Numbered from the stretch's first letter, positions 47,526 through 58,202 are shown. The stretch: DNA of 64,000 nucleotides from Herbaspirillum aquaticum (GCF_002213425.1 NZ_NJGV01000029.1:21478-85477); one strand, 5' to 3'. The notes: generated by a model from the letters alone, not told the origin. Made by a program: numbers and translations.

Positions 47526-49265
47526 ATGTCCATCAAGAACCTTTCGATCAAGGCGCAACTCGCCGTTGCCGTCCTTGTCCTGTCCCTCCTGCTGCTTGCG
47601 CTCGGCCTGTCGGGCCTGTTGGGCATGTCGGCCGCCGTGAGTATCAACCGCCAGCTCTCCGAAGAGCGCATTCCCAAGACGGTCGCCGCCGACAATACCC
47701 TGATCTGGATCGGCCGCCAGCGTACCTCGCTGGACCAGGCCGCCATGACCAATGACCCGGCCTGGGCCGAGCGCATGATGGGCATGGACGCCAACGCCCG
47801 CAAGGAAGCCCTGCAATGGTGGGGCAAGTACACCGCGCTGCCCCAGACCGACGACGGCCGGGTGCTGGTCAAGAAAGTCTCCGAAGGCATCGACAAGACC
47901 GAGCAGGAACTGGCCCGCTTCGCCGAGGTGATCAAGGGCGGGGACCGCCAGGCCATCGCCGACCAGGCGCGCAAGGTCGGCACCATCTACACCGCCATGC
48001 AACTGGATGGCCAGGCCCTGAGCAAGTATGAGACCGAGCAGGCCGCCGCCAGTGTGGAAGCGAACATGGCCCGGTTCGAGGCCTCACGCATGTTTTCCAT
48101 CGCGGCCGTCATCGGCGGCCTGCTGCTGGCCTTCTTCAGCTGGTGGTCACTGCGCCGTGCCATCGGCGAGCCGATGCAGCGCGCCCTGCGCCACTTCGAT
48201 GCCATTGCCAATGGCGACCTGACCCAGCCGGTCCACGTGCATTCGAAGAATGAAATGGGCCAGTTGCTGCAGGGCCTGGCACGCATGCAGGAGAGCCTCT
48301 CTCGCACCGTACGTGCCGTGCGTGGCGGCAGCGATGCCATTGCCACGGCCACGCGCGAGATCGCTTCGGGCAACCTGGACCTGTCGGCGCGCACCGAGCA
48401 GCAGGCCGCCTCGCTGGAAGAAACCGCCTCCAGCATGGAAGAACTGACCGGCACCGTGAAGCACAACGCCGACAACGCCCGCCAGGCCACGACGCTGGCC
48501 GTCAATGCCTCCACCATCGCCGCCGACGGCAATGCCGTGGTCGGCCGCGTGGTGCAGACCATGGAAGAGATCCGCGAGAGCTCGGCGCGCATCACCGACA
48601 TCGTCAGCATCATCGATGGCATCGCCTTCCAGACCAACATCCTGGCCCTCAATGCTGCGGTGGAAGCGGCCCGTGCCGGTGAGCAGGGCCGAGGCTTTGC
48701 CGTGGTGGCCACCGAAGTGCGCGCGCTGGCGCAGCGTTCTTCCAGTGCTGCCAAGGAAATCAAGGAACTGATCATGCATTCGGTCGACCGCGTGCAGGCC
48801 GGTTCCCAACTGGTCGGCCAGGCCGGCGACACCATGAATGACGTGATCCAGGCCGTGCAGCGCGTCACCGACATCATGAGCGAGATCTCGGCGGCTTCCA
48901 ACGAGCAGAGCGCCGGCATCGACCAGGTCTCGCGCGCGGTGACGCAGATGGATGAAGCCACCCAGCAGAATGCCGCCCTGGTGGAGCAGGCCAGTGCCGC
49001 CGCCAAGTCGCTGGAGCAGCAAGCCCAGGCGTTGATGCAGGAAGTGGCGATCTTCCGTGTGGGGCAGGGCGAGGCTGTGGCCGTGCGGGCTCCGGTCGAG
49101 GTGGTGCAGCCCGTTGCCAAGCCGGTAGCCGCGCCGCTCAAGGCGGCGGCGCCCAAGGCCGCACCGGTCCTGAAGCGTCCCGCCTTGCCGGCGGCTACGT
49201 CCGCAGCCAAGCCGGCCTCGCGCCAGCCTGCCAGTAGCGATGACGGTGACTGGGAGACGTTCTGA
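47526..49265 (+). CDS. Methyl-accepting chemotaxis protein with CheR-binding tail
   Basis: A 579-residue chemoreceptor. Membrane helices at about 12-34 and 190-212 flank a periplasmic helical domain of about 155 residues. A HAMP domain (RALRHFDAIANGDLTQPV) leads to the signalling hairpin with tip [20 protein letters not shown]. The C-terminus is a long Ala/Pro linker ending GDWETF, the WETF pentapeptide that tethers CheR and CheB in Tsr and Tar. It has its own terminator and a candidate sigma-28 promoter. The upstream open frame before 47526 crosses that promoter and is not used. Confidence 0.93.
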   Translation: MSIKNLSIKAQLAVAVLVLSLLLLALGLSGLLGMSAAVSINRQLSEERIPKTVAADNTLIWIGRQRTSLDQAAMTNDPAWAERMMGMDANARKEALQWWGKYTALPQTDDGRVLVKKVSEGIDKTEQELARFAEVIKGGDRQAIADQARKVGTIYTAMQLDGQALSKYETEQAAASVEANMARFEASRMFSIAAVIGGLLLAFFSWWSLRRAIGEPMQRALRHFDAIANGDLTQPVHVHSKNEMGQLLQGLARMQESLSRTVRAVRGGSDAIATATREIASGNLDLSARTEQQAASLEETASSMEELTGTVKHNADNARQATTLAVNASTIAADGNAVVGRVVQTMEEIRESSARITDIVSIIDGIAFQTNILALNAAVEAARAGEQGRGFAVVATEVRALAQRSSSAAKEIKELIMHSVDRVQAGSQLVGQAGDTMNDVIQAVQRVTDIMSEISAASNEQSAGIDQVSRAVTQMDEATQQNAALVEQASAAAKSLEQQAQALMQEVAIFRVGQGEAVAVRAPVEVVQPVAKPVAAPLKAAAPKAAPVLKRPALPAATSAAKPASRQPASSDDGDWETF

Positions 49266-49307
49266 TCGTCCGTTTTTTTGCCTGAAACTTCAGGCGCTCC
49301 CATGAAG

Positions 49308-49348
49308 AATCGCCGCAGCCCGCTTGTGCAGGGTGCGGCGATTTTTTT
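49308..49348 (+). terminator. Terminator of the second chemoreceptor gene
   Basis: AATCGCCGCA (49308-49317) pairs with TGCGGCGATT (49334-49343), followed by a T-run. A second palindrome, GCCTGA/TCAGGC (49280-49295), precedes it. Confidence 0.85.
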
Positions 49349-49397
49349 CTTCACATCCGGCTTCGGGAGGAGCGCCCCGCCCATTGCGCGCGGGTTT

Positions 49398-49877
49398 TCA
49401 GCGTGACGGATGCTTGGCCGGGCCGTTGAGCAACTCCGGGGCGACCACGGCCTTGAGGTAATTGGTGGTCACGTCGCCCCGCTCGCGCTGGGCGATCCAC
49501 CAGACGTTGCCCTTGCGCAGCGACCATTCCTGAGGTTGTCCCGAGATCAGCCGGGCCGCAACCTGCCCTAGCGTGGGCTGGTGGCCCACGATCAATACCG
49601 GTTCGCGGCTGTCGGGCCAGTTGGCCGCACGCAGCAGGTCATCGGCACTCATGTTGGGCGCCAGGTCGGCCACCACCTTGTATTTGCGCTTCAAGGCTTC
49701 CACCGTCTGCAGCGTGCGGGTGGCCGGACTGACCAGGATGCGGCAGCTTTCGGGCAGGTTGCGGTCCAGCCATTCCGCCATCTTCGCCGCCTGCTTGTGC
49801 CCCTTCGGGGTCAGCGCGCGGCCTTCGTCAGGTTCGCCCAGTTCGGCCTCGGCGTGACGCCACAGAATCAGGTCCAT
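49398..49877 (-). CDS. sixA: Phosphohistidine phosphatase SixA
   Basis: A 159-residue member of the histidine phosphatase superfamily with the catalytic RH pair in LILWRHAEAE (His8), the LTPKGHKQA segment, the SPATRTLQT motif and the second active-site His in IVGHQPTLG. SixA removes phosphate from phosphohistidines such as those in Hpt domains or the nitrogen PTS. It lies 41 bp after ppk on the same strand. Confidence 0.9.
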   Translation of the reverse strand: MDLILWRHAEAELGEPDEGRALTPKGHKQAAKMAEWLDRNLPESCRILVSPATRTLQTVEALKRKYKVVADLAPNMSADDLLRAANWPDSREPVLIVGHQPTLGQVAARLISGQPQEWSLRKGNVWWIAQRERGDVTTNYLKAVVAPELLNGPAKHPSR

Positions 49878-49918
49878 CTCAGCTCCTTGAGGAAATCAGC
49901 AGGCCGCCATGCGCGGCG

Positions 49919-52039
49919 TTACACCGGTTCTTCCGGCGGCGTGGCCGGAATGCCCAGGGTGGTCATCAGGTGTTGCTGGGCGTTGAAGCACTGCTGCTTG
50001 TTGCGCGCCTTCTTGAGGGTGTAGACGCCGTTGACGTCGAGGTGCCAGGCGTTGGTGTTGTCCTTCAGGTAGGGATTCAATCCCTCGGTCATCACGCGCT
50101 TCTTGAGCGTCTTGTCCAGCACCGGGAAGGCGACCTCGATGCGGCGGAACAGGTTGCGGTTCATCCAGTCGGCGCTGGCCAGGTAGACGTCGTGCTTCAG
50201 GTCGTTGCGGAAGTAATAGATGCGCGAGTGTTCCAGGTAGCGGCCGATGATGGAGCGCACCTTGATGTTCTCCGACAGCCCCGGTACGCCGGGCCGCAGC
50301 GCGCAGGCACCGCGCACGATCAGGTCGATCTTGACGCCGTCGGCTGAAGCCGCATAGAGCGCGCGGATCACCGACTCATCCAGCAGCGCATTCATCTTGG
50401 CGATGATGCGTGCCGGTCGTCCCTCGCGGGCAATCTGTCCCTCGTTGCGGATGGCGCGGATGATTTCCTTCTGCAGCGAGAAGGGCGCCAGCCACAGGTG
50501 CGTGAGATTGCGCGGCTTGGTCAGGCTGGTGAGGTGGATGAAGACCTCGTTGACTTCGGCGGTCAGCTCCTGGTTGGAGGTCAAGAGACCAAAGTCGGTA
50601 TAGAACTTGGTGGTATTGGGGTGGTAGTTGCCGGTGCCCAGGTGCGCATAGAAGCGCAGGTTCTGGTCGTCGTCACGGCGGATCACCAGGGCCAGCTTGG
50701 CGTGCGTCTTCAGGCCGACCACGCCGTAGACCACCTGCGCACCGGCCTGCTCCAGCTTGACCGCCCAGTTGATGTTGGCCTCTTCGTCGAAGCGCGCCAT
50801 CAGCTCCACGATCACTGTCACTTCCTTGCCGTGCTGGGCGGCGTAGATCAGGGCCTCCATCAGGTCCGAGTTCATGCCGGTGCGGTAGATGGTCTGCTTG
50901 ATGGCCAGCACGCGCGGATCATGGGCGGCGGTGCGGATGAAATCGACCACCGGCTGGAAGGACTGGAAGGGGTGGTGCAGCAGCACGTCCTTCCTGTCCA
51001 GCGCGGCGAAGATGTTTTCATTGGCCAGCTGCGGGGGCAGCGTGGGCGAGAAGGGCGGGAAGCGCAACTCGGGCTGGTTCACCAGGTTCACGATCTCGCC
51101 CAGGCGCACCATGTTCACAGGACCCTGCACGGCGTAGAGACGATTGCGCTCGATGTTGAACTGGTTCAGCAGGAACTGCGCCAGGTGTTCCGGGCAATTG
51201 GCCGCCACTTCCAGGCGCACCGCCACACCGAACTGGCGGCTTTGCAATTCGGTCTCCAGCGCCTGGCGCAGGTTCTTGACCTCTTCTTCATCGACCCACA
51301 GGTCGCTGTTGCGGGTGACGCGGAATTGCGAATAGGCGGTGATATCGCGGCCCGGGAACAGGTCCGCGATATGCGCATGGATCACCGAAGAGAGCAGGCA
51401 GAACGAGGACTGGCCCTTGGCCGACAGGTGGTCCGGCAGCTTGATCACGCGCGGCAGTACGCGTGGCGCCTTGACGATGACGATGGCCGTACCGCGTCCG
51501 AAGGCATCCTTGCCGGAGAGCTCGATGATGAAATTGAGGCTCTTGTTGTGCACCTGCGGGAAGGGGTGGGCCGGGTCCAGCCCGATGGGCGTCAAGAGCG
51601 GGCGCACGTGCTGCTCGAAATATTGCTTCACCCAGGCGCGCTGGGCTTCGTTGCGGTCGTCATGGCGCAGCAGGTGGATGCCGTTGGCGGCCAGCTGCGG
51701 CAGGATCTCTTCGTTCAGGAGTTCATATTGGCGCGTGACGATGCGGTGGCATTCGGCGCTGGTGCGCTCGAGCGCGGCGCGCAGCTCGGGCGGATCGATG
51801 TTCTCGCCCTCGATGCGGTTGGCCAGCAGGCTGGCGATACGCACTTCAAAGAATTCATCGAGATTGCTGCTGCAAATGCACAAATAGCGCAGGCGCTCCA
51901 GCAGCGGCACGCTGTCGTCTTCGGCCTGGGCCAGCACACGGCGGTTGAAGGCCAGTTGCGACAGTTCACGGTTGAGGTAAATCGTACTAGCGGGAAGTTC
52001 AGGTTGGGTACTGCTCTCCGGCTTTGCTTTTCTGGTCAT
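49919..52039 (-). CDS. ppk1: Polyphosphate kinase 1
   Basis: A 706-residue enzyme that polymerises the gamma-phosphate of ATP into polyphosphate at the membrane. The N-terminal YLNRELSQLAFNRRVLAQA and LDEFFEVRIASL, the nucleotide site region YAHLGTGNYHPNTTKFYTDFG with the phosphorylated His, and EHSRIYYFRND are conserved. The frame opens at a GTG (52060), but that would be only about 5 nt from the predicted transcription start; ATG 52039, with AGGGA upstream, is better. A Pho box controls it, linking polyphosphate storage to phosphate stress. It diverges from pstS. Confidence 0.97.
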   Translation of the reverse strand: MTRKAKPESSTQPELPASTIYLNRELSQLAFNRRVLAQAEDDSVPLLERLRYLCICSSNLDEFFEVRIASLLANRIEGENIDPPELRAALERTSAECHRIVTRQYELLNEEILPQLAANGIHLLRHDDRNEAQRAWVKQYFEQHVRPLLTPIGLDPAHPFPQVHNKSLNFIIELSGKDAFGRGTAIVIVKAPRVLPRVIKLPDHLSAKGQSSFCLLSSVIHAHIADLFPGRDITAYSQFRVTRNSDLWVDEEEVKNLRQALETELQSRQFGVAVRLEVAANCPEHLAQFLLNQFNIERNRLYAVQGPVNMVRLGEIVNLVNQPELRFPPFSPTLPPQLANENIFAALDRKDVLLHHPFQSFQPVVDFIRTAAHDPRVLAIKQTIYRTGMNSDLMEALIYAAQHGKEVTVIVELMARFDEEANINWAVKLEQAGAQVVYGVVGLKTHAKLALVIRRDDDQNLRFYAHLGTGNYHPNTTKFYTDFGLLTSNQELTAEVNEVFIHLTSLTKPRNLTHLWLAPFSLQKEIIRAIRNEGQIAREGRPARIIAKMNALLDESVIRALYAASADGVKIDLIVRGACALRPGVPGLSENIKVRSIIGRYLEHSRIYYFRNDLKHDVYLASADWMNRNLFRRIEVAFPVLDKTLKKRVMTEGLNPYLKDNTNAWHLDVNGVYTLKKARNKQQCFNAQQHLMTTLGIPATPPEEPV

Positions 52040-52071
52040 CAATGGTCCCTGTCCATCCACTTTGAGCGGGC

Positions 52072-52105
52072 AGTGTATTTAGGAGGTATGACGAGTTTAT
52101 GACAA
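52072..52105 (-). promoter_or_regulatory. Pho box and promoter of ppk1
   Basis: On the minus strand TTGTCATAAACTCGTCAT (52105-52088) matches 14 of 18 positions of the PhoB consensus. TACACT (52077-52072) follows 10 bp later as the -10, the usual spacing for PhoB-activated promoters. Confidence 0.85.
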
Positions 52106-52340
52106 CACCTTGGCGGCCTTGTCACATTTGGATCAGTATAAATCCATCTTTATATGATGACAAAATCATATTTGTCGCGAGGCAACCCTTTGCATTGGCC
52201 TGCGCGGACCGTGACATCAAATTGTCAGGAAAGCCGCACTGCGCGTGGCATGCGGCTTTTCGGGCGGTTCGGGCGCGCTGTTGAGGGTCTGCTGCAACGC
52301 GGCGCAGGGGCCTGTGCAATCTGGACTGGATGACAAGTTC

Positions 52341-52374
52341 GGGTCATAAACTCGTCACATTAGCTGGTTAAAGT
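52341..52374 (+). promoter_or_regulatory. Pho box and promoter of pstS
   Basis: GGGTCATAAACTCGTCAC (52341-52358) matches 13 of 18 positions of the PhoB consensus; TAAAGT (52369-52374) follows 10 bp later as the -10. GTCATAAACTCGTCA is identical in the ppk1 box. The start is near 52381, leaving a leader of about 76 nt. Confidence 0.88.
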
Positions 52375-52456
52375 TCGCCCTGTCTCGAAAGTCATCCCTC
52401 CCGATGTGATGTTTCTCGGTGACCGTCCTCTCTTCAAAATCATAGGAGTAGCAGAA

Positions 52457-53506
52457 ATGGGTTTTAACCATCTGATCAAGTCTGTTGCAATCGCAGTGGC
52501 TGGCGCTTTCGCTTTCAGCGGTGCCGCGCATGCAGCAGAAATCACCGGCGCTGGCGCCTCCTTCCCGTACCCGGTCTACGCCAAGTGGGCTGAGCTGTAC
52601 AAGGCCGCCACCGGCAACAGCCTGAACTACCAATCCATCGGTTCGGGCGGTGGTATCAAGCAGATCAAGGCCAAGACCGTCGATTTCGGCGCCTCCGACG
52701 CCCCGCTGCCGCAGAGCGAGCTGGCTGAAGCCGGCCTGACCCAGTTCCCCGCCGTCGTCGGTGGTGTGGTCCCCGTGGTCAACCTGGACGGCGTGACCCC
52801 CGGCCAGATCAAGCTGTCGGGCCAGGTGCTGGGCGACATCTACGCCGGCAAGATCACCAAGTGGAACGCCGCTGAAATCACCGCGCTGAACCCGGGCGTG
52901 AAGCTGCCCAATGAAGACATCACCGTCGTCTACCGTTCGGACGCATCGGGCACCTCCTACGTCTTCACCTCCTACCTGTCCAAGGCCAACGCTGACTTCA
53001 AGAGCAAGATCGGTGCTGGTACTGCCGTGAAGTGGCCCACCGGCGTGGGTGGCAAGGGTAACGAAGGCGTTGCCGCCAACGTGCAGAAGGTCAAGGGCGC
53101 CATCGGCTACGTCGAGTACGCCTACGTCAAGAAGAACAAGCTGAACTACACCCAGCTGAAGAACAAGGATGGCAACTTCGTCTCCCCGGACGATTCCACC
53201 TTCAAGGCCGCTACCGCCGCTGGCGACTGGGCCAAGACCCCGGGCTTCGCTGTTGACTTCACCGATGCCGCCGGCAAGGAATCGTGGCCGATCTCCAGCG
53301 CCACCTTCATCCTGCTGCACAAGGAACAGGCTGGCGATGGCGCCAAGGGCAAGGAAGTCCTGAAGTTCTTCGACTGGGCCTACAAGAACGGCGGCAAGGT
53401 TGCTGCTGAACTGGACTACGTGCCCCTGCCGGATTCGGTCACCAAGCTGGTGGAAGATTCCTGGAAGAGCAACGTCAAGGACAGCAGCGGCAAGGCGCTC
53501 TGGTAA
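52457..53506 (+). CDS. pstS: Phosphate ABC transporter substrate-binding protein PstS
   Basis: A 349-residue periplasmic phosphate-binding protein. The signal peptide (about 1-25) ends AHA before AEITGAGASFPYPVYAKW, the family start. Phosphate-contacting segments GSGGGIKQIKAKTVDFGASD and RSDASGTSYVF are present. The ATG at 52457 follows AGGAGTAG. It heads pstSCAB-phoU under a Pho box, and a hairpin after it probably keeps its level above the membrane subunits. Confidence 0.97.
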   Translation: MGFNHLIKSVAIAVAGAFAFSGAAHAAEITGAGASFPYPVYAKWAELYKAATGNSLNYQSIGSGGGIKQIKAKTVDFGASDAPLPQSELAEAGLTQFPAVVGGVVPVVNLDGVTPGQIKLSGQVLGDIYAGKITKWNAAEITALNPGVKLPNEDITVVYRSDASGTSYVFTSYLSKANADFKSKIGAGTAVKWPTGVGGKGNEGVAANVQKVKGAIGYVEYAYVKKNKLNYTQLKNKDGNFVSPDDSTFKAATAAGDWAKTPGFAVDFTDAAGKESWPISSATFILLHKEQAGDGAKGKEVLKFFDWAYKNGGKVAAELDYVPLPDSVTKLVEDSWKSNVKDSSGKALW

Positions 53507-53522
53507 GCCAAGCCCAGTCCGG

Positions 53523-53543
53523 CCGGATGCCATCAACATCCGG
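53523..53543 (+). other. Intergenic stem-loop after pstS
   Basis: CCGGATG and CATCCGG form a 7-bp stem with a 7-nt loop, 17 bp after the pstS stop and without a T-run. Such hairpins often stabilise the abundant binding-protein mRNA relative to the genes that follow. Confidence 0.55.
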
Positions 53544-53650
53544 TCATAGCAGCCTCTCCCCTACGGAGCATTCGGGTCATCGCAGCGAGAACGAGCAACT
53601 CTGGAGCACAGAGCATTCGCGGCGATGGCCCGTTTTAATGGTGAATTCAA

Positions 53651-54688
53651 ATGAGCGCTAATTATTCCACCACGGCAATGTCGAATACCGAAGTCAAAAA
53701 ATCCCCGACAGAGACTGAAAGCGCGCAAGCGGCGCGCGAGAAGCTGATGGTCGTCATGCGCCACCAGCGTCTGCAGGATTTCTTTTTCCACAAGATCACC
53801 CTGATCTTCGCCCTGTCCGTGCTGCTGATGCTGGGCGGGATCATCGTTTCCCTCATCATCGGTGCCGCGCCGGCGTTCCAGGCCTTTGGCCCGGGCTTCA
53901 TCACGCGCGTCGAATGGGATCCGACCAATAACGAATTCGGCGCCATGATCGCCATCGTCGGCACGCTGTCGACCTCGATCATCGCCTTGCTGATCGCCTT
54001 CCCCGTCAGCTTCGGCATTGCCCTGTTCCTGACCGAAATCTGCCCCGCCAAGCTGCGCCGCCCGCTGGGCACCTGCGTGGAACTGCTGGCCGGCGTGCCC
54101 TCCATCATCTACGGCATGTGGGGCCTGTTCGTGTTCGCGCCGCTGTTCTCCGAATATGGCCAGCCCTTCCTGAAGGCTACCTTGGGCCAGATCCCCGGCA
54201 TCGGCGTGCTGTTCTCCGGCCCGACCATGGGCATCGGCATCCTGACCGCCGGCCTGATCCTGTCGGTGATGATCATCCCCTTCATCTCCTCGGTGATGCG
54301 CGACGTGTTTGAAGTCGTCCCTGCAGTGCTGAAGGAGTCGGCCTACGGTCTCGGCTGCACCCGCTGGGAAGTGGTGCGCAAGGTGGTGCTGCCCTATACC
54401 AAGACCGGTGTGGTCGGTGGCGTGATGCTGGGCCTGGGCCGTGCGCTGGGCGAGACCATGGCGGTCACCTTCGTGATCGGCAACTCGCACCGCCTGTCCT
54501 GGTCGCTGTTCTCGGCCGGCAACTCGATTGCCTCCACCCTGGCCAATGAAATCGCCGAAGCCTCCAGCAAGCTGCACGTGTCTTCGCTGTTTGCCCTGGG
54601 CCTGATCCTGTTCGTCATCACCTTCATCGTTCTGTCCGCCGCCAAGATCATGCTCATGGGCATGACCCGCAAGGAAGGATCCAAATAA
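53651..54688 (+). CDS. pstC: Phosphate ABC transporter permease PstC
   Basis: A 345-residue inner-membrane permease with about six helices and the binding-protein-dependent transport loop [23 protein letters not shown] (EAA-like motif), which docks onto PstB. An N-terminal cytoplasmic stretch (about 1-55) precedes the first helix. Its stop overlaps the pstA start by one base (TAATG). Confidence 0.96.
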   Translation: MSANYSTTAMSNTEVKKSPTETESAQAAREKLMVVMRHQRLQDFFFHKITLIFALSVLLMLGGIIVSLIIGAAPAFQAFGPGFITRVEWDPTNNEFGAMIAIVGTLSTSIIALLIAFPVSFGIALFLTEICPAKLRRPLGTCVELLAGVPSIIYGMWGLFVFAPLFSEYGQPFLKATLGQIPGIGVLFSGPTMGIGILTAGLILSVMIIPFISSVMRDVFEVVPAVLKESAYGLGCTRWEVVRKVVLPYTKTGVVGGVMLGLGRALGETMAVTFVIGNSHRLSWSLFSAGNSIASTLANEIAEASSKLHVSSLFALGLILFVITFIVLSAAKIMLMGMTRKEGSK

Positions 54689-55584
54689 TGAGCCAGACCG
54701 TACAAGCCGGTGTGAAAAGCACCGACCAGGCGCAAGCCATGAACCCCGTCTACCGCCGTCGCCTGATGCAGCATCGCATGGGCATGCTGTTCTCCTTCCT
54801 GGCCATGGGCCTGGGCCTGTTCGTGCTGGCCTGGATCCTGCTGACCCTGGTGTTCAAGGGCGTGGCAGCCCTCAACCTGGGCCTGCTGACCGAAAACACG
54901 CCTGGTCCGGGCGATGCCGGCGGCGGCCTGCTGAACCCCATCGTCGGCTCGCTGCTGATGGTCGGTATCAGCACCATCATCAGCACCCCGATCGGCATCC
55001 TGGCCGGCGTCTATCTGGCGGAATACGGCGAGGAAAGCAAGCTGGCCCAGGTCACCCGCTTCGTCACCGACATCATGCTGTCGGCGCCGTCGATCGTCAT
55101 TGGCCTCTTCATCTACGCCATCTACGTGGCCAACGTGAACCACTTCTCGGGCTGGGCCGGTACCTTCGCCATTTCGCTCATCGCCATTCCGGTGGTGGTG
55201 CGTACCACCGACAACATGTTGAAGCTGGTGCCCAACGGCCTGCGCGAAGCCGCCTTCGCCCTGGGTGCGCCGCGCTGGAAGGTGGCCATCATCGTGCGCC
55301 TGCGTGCCGTCAAGGCGGGCGTGGTGACCGGTGTGCTGCTGGCCGTGGCGCGTATCTCGGGTGAGACCGCTCCGCTGCTGTTCACCGCCCTGAACAACCA
55401 GTTCTTCAGCACCAACATGAACCGTCCGATCGCCAACCTGCCGGTGGTGATCAACCAGTTCGCCATGAGCCCGTATGACAACTGGGTCTCGCTGGCATGG
55501 GGCGGCGCCTTGCTGATCACCTTCAGCGTGCTGCTGCTCAACGTGCTCTCGCGCACCCTGTTCAAACAACAAATCCCCGGCTAA
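54688..55584 (+). CDS. pstA: Phosphate ABC transporter permease PstA
   Basis: A 298-residue permease partner of PstC with six predicted helices and the EAA-like loop [23 protein letters not shown]. The overlap with pstC and the 17-bp spacing to pstB indicate one mRNA. Confidence 0.96.
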   Translation: MSQTVQAGVKSTDQAQAMNPVYRRRLMQHRMGMLFSFLAMGLGLFVLAWILLTLVFKGVAALNLGLLTENTPGPGDAGGGLLNPIVGSLLMVGISTIISTPIGILAGVYLAEYGEESKLAQVTRFVTDIMLSAPSIVIGLFIYAIYVANVNHFSGWAGTFAISLIAIPVVVRTTDNMLKLVPNGLREAAFALGAPRWKVAIIVRLRAVKAGVVTGVLLAVARISGETAPLLFTALNNQFFSTNMNRPIANLPVVINQFAMSPYDNWVSLAWGGALLITFSVLLLNVLSRTLFKQQIPG

Positions 55585-55601
55585 TTCTCCAAGTGACCGA
55601 C

Positions 55602-56420
55602 ATGACTACTGCTCATCAAATGGCAAGCCACGCTTCGACCGCACCTCTCAACGCCGCTGCGGCCCAGAAGGCCACGCTGGAAGTTTCGCAACTGAACTTC
55701 TACTACGGCGGATTCCAGGGTTTGAAGAACATCAACCTGAACATCTACGAAGGCAAGGTGACCGCCTTCATCGGCCCCTCCGGCTGCGGCAAGTCTACGC
55801 TGCTGCGCACCTTCAACCGCATGTATGACCTGTACCCCGGCCAGCGCGCCGAGGGCAAGATCATCTATGCCGGCAACAACATCCTCGAAGCGGGCCAGGA
55901 CCTGAACATGCTGCGCGCCAAGGTCGGCATGGTGTTCCAGAAACCGACCCCGTTCCCGATGTCGGTGTACGACAACATCGCCTTCGGTATCCGCCTGTAT
56001 GAAAACCTGCCCAAGGGCGAGATGGATGAGCGCGTCGAATGGGCCTTGAACAAGGCGGCCCTGTGGGGTGAAGTCAAGGACAAGCTGCACAAGAGCGGCC
56101 TGTCGCTCTCCGGCGGCCAGCAACAACGCCTGTGTATCGCACGCGGCGTGGCCGTGAAGCCGGAAGTGCTGCTGCTGGATGAACCGACGTCGGCACTGGA
56201 CCCGATTTCGACGGCCAAGGTGGAAGAGCTGATCGGTGAGCTCAAGAACGACTACACCATCGCCATCGTGACCCACAACATGCAGCAGGCGGCGCGCTGC
56301 TCGGATTACACCGCTTACATGTACCTGGGTGAGCTGGTGGAGTTTGGCGAGACCGACCAGATCTTCATGAATCCGGTGCGCAAGGAAACCCAAGACTACA
56401 TCACCGGCCGCTTTGGCTAA
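55602..56420 (+). CDS. pstB: Phosphate ABC transporter ATPase PstB
   Basis: A 272-residue ABC ATPase with Walker [10 protein letters not shown], the Q-loop [19 protein letters not shown], the signature [14 protein letters not shown], Walker [13 protein letters not shown] and the H-loop His in [14 protein letters not shown]. The phosphate-type N-terminus ([21 protein letters not shown]) is typical. The ATG at 55602 is chosen; an upstream frame overlaps pstA. Confidence 0.98.
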   Translation: MTTAHQMASHASTAPLNAAAAQKATLEVSQLNFYYGGFQGLKNINLNIYEGKVTAFIGPSGCGKSTLLRTFNRMYDLYPGQRAEGKIIYAGNNILEAGQDLNMLRAKVGMVFQKPTPFPMSVYDNIAFGIRLYENLPKGEMDERVEWALNKAALWGEVKDKLHKSGLSLSGGQQQRLCIARGVAVKPEVLLLDEPTSALDPISTAKVEELIGELKNDYTIAIVTHNMQQAARCSDYTAYMYLGELVEFGETDQIFMNPVRKETQDYITGRFG

Positions 56421-56423
56421 TAG

Positions 56424-56539
56424 GGTACGGCCTGGGCTACTGCGCATCCCGATCTCTGCGCTGCGATGCTCGCCGTACCCCAGTACGGCTGCGCTTCTCC
56501 CGCAGACCTCGGGATTGCTCGCTACGCCCATGCCGCACC
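56424..56539. repeat. 116-bp imperfect palindrome between pstB and phoU
   Basis: The whole interval folds on itself: the outer arms GGTACGGCCTGGGC and the complement of GCCCATGCCGCACC, then GCATCCCGA against TCGGGATTGC, then TCTGCG/CGCAGA, with a perfect core GCCGTAC-CCCA-GTACGGC (56472-56489). The centre of the core coincides with the centre of the element. It resembles dispersed intergenic repeats of related genomes, but only one copy is in this window. Confidence 0.65.
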
Positions 56540-56599
56540 CCGAACCGTAGTCATTGCACTGTATAAATTATTTATAGAAATTCTTTTTAGGGACGTCAC

Positions 56600-57310
56600 A
56601 TGACCGGCGATCATTCCTCCAAACAGTATGACCAGGATCTGGAGCAGATCCGCTCCAAGGTGCTCGCCATGGGCGGCATGGTGGAACACCAGTTCCAGGA
56701 CGCGATTGCAGCCTTCCGCAACGGCAACCTCGATGTCGCCCATCGCGTGATGAAGGACGACGAAGCCGTCAACCGCCTCGAAGTCGAACTCGACGACGCC
56801 TGCAGCCACCTGATCGTGCGCCGCCAGCCGACCGCCAATGACCTGCGTACCGTCATGGCAACCATCAAGATCATCACCGACCTGGAACGCGTGGGCGACG
56901 AGGCGACCAAGATCGCCCGTACCGCCATCCACCTGCACAAGCGCGGTATCGGCCTGGTCTCGCACTACGAAACCGTAAGCCTGATCGCCGAGCAGGCCAT
57001 GGACCAGCTGCGCAGCGCCCTGGACGCCTTCGCCCGCCTGGACGACCAGCAGGCCGCTGAACTCATCAAGCAGGATGAGCGCATCGATCACGGCTTCCGC
57101 TCCATCACCCGCAGCCTCATCACCTTCATGATGGAAGACCCGCGCACCATCTCCGGTTCCATCGATACCCTGTGGGTGGCCAAGGCCATCGAACGCATCG
57201 GCGACCACGCCAAGAACATCGCTGAATACGTGGTCTACGTGGTCGGTGGCAAGGACATCCGCCATACCGATTTCGGTTCGGCCAAGTCCGCCCTGGACGA
57301 AGAAGACTAA
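56600..57310 (+). CDS. phoU: Phosphate signalling protein PhoU
   Basis: A 236-residue helical protein made of two PhoU repeats (about 18-105 and 120-210) with the metal-cluster type motifs DLERVGDEATKIART and AIERIGDHAKNIAEYVVY. PhoU connects the Pst transporter to PhoR, keeping the regulon off when phosphate is plentiful. TAGGGA precedes the ATG. The AT-rich stretch before it contains TATAAA-TTA-TTTATA (56562-56576), so it may have its own promoter beyond the palindromic element. Confidence 0.97.
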   Translation: MTGDHSSKQYDQDLEQIRSKVLAMGGMVEHQFQDAIAAFRNGNLDVAHRVMKDDEAVNRLEVELDDACSHLIVRRQPTANDLRTVMATIKIITDLERVGDEATKIARTAIHLHKRGIGLVSHYETVSLIAEQAMDQLRSALDAFARLDDQQAAELIKQDERIDHGFRSITRSLITFMMEDPRTISGSIDTLWVAKAIERIGDHAKNIAEYVVYVVGGKDIRHTDFGSAKSALDEED

Positions 57311-57403
57311 GCACGACGGCACCGGTGCTGGCAGCGGGGGAAGCGCTGCCAGCACCGGATTGCGGAGGGGAGACCCGCGATACTGCTTACCAGCCCGAAT
57401 ATC

Positions 57404-58075
<672 letters not shown>

Positions 58076-58081
<6 letters not shown>

Positions 58082-58117
58082 AGATCAGGCAAATAAAGAT
58101 CAGGCAAATAAAGATCA
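58076..58117 (+). repeat. 15-bp tandem repeat spanning the phoB stop
   Basis: AAATAAAGATCAGGC occurs twice in full (58076-58090, 58091-58105) and a third time as AAATAAAGATCA (58106-58117). The phoB TAA stop is inside the first unit. The repeat lies in the 121-bp phoB-phoR spacer. Confidence 0.92.
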
Positions 58118-58202
58118 AAGACCAAACCAGCCCGCGTCGTTCATAATCAGGAAAATTATAAATTCGGCGCGCGGGCGCTTCCCAGATTTATCTGTCAAAT
58201 CA

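Noticed and set aside
50498..52102. A 534-codon open frame opposite ppk1
   Set aside because: Antisense shadow; it would also cross the ppk1 Pho box.
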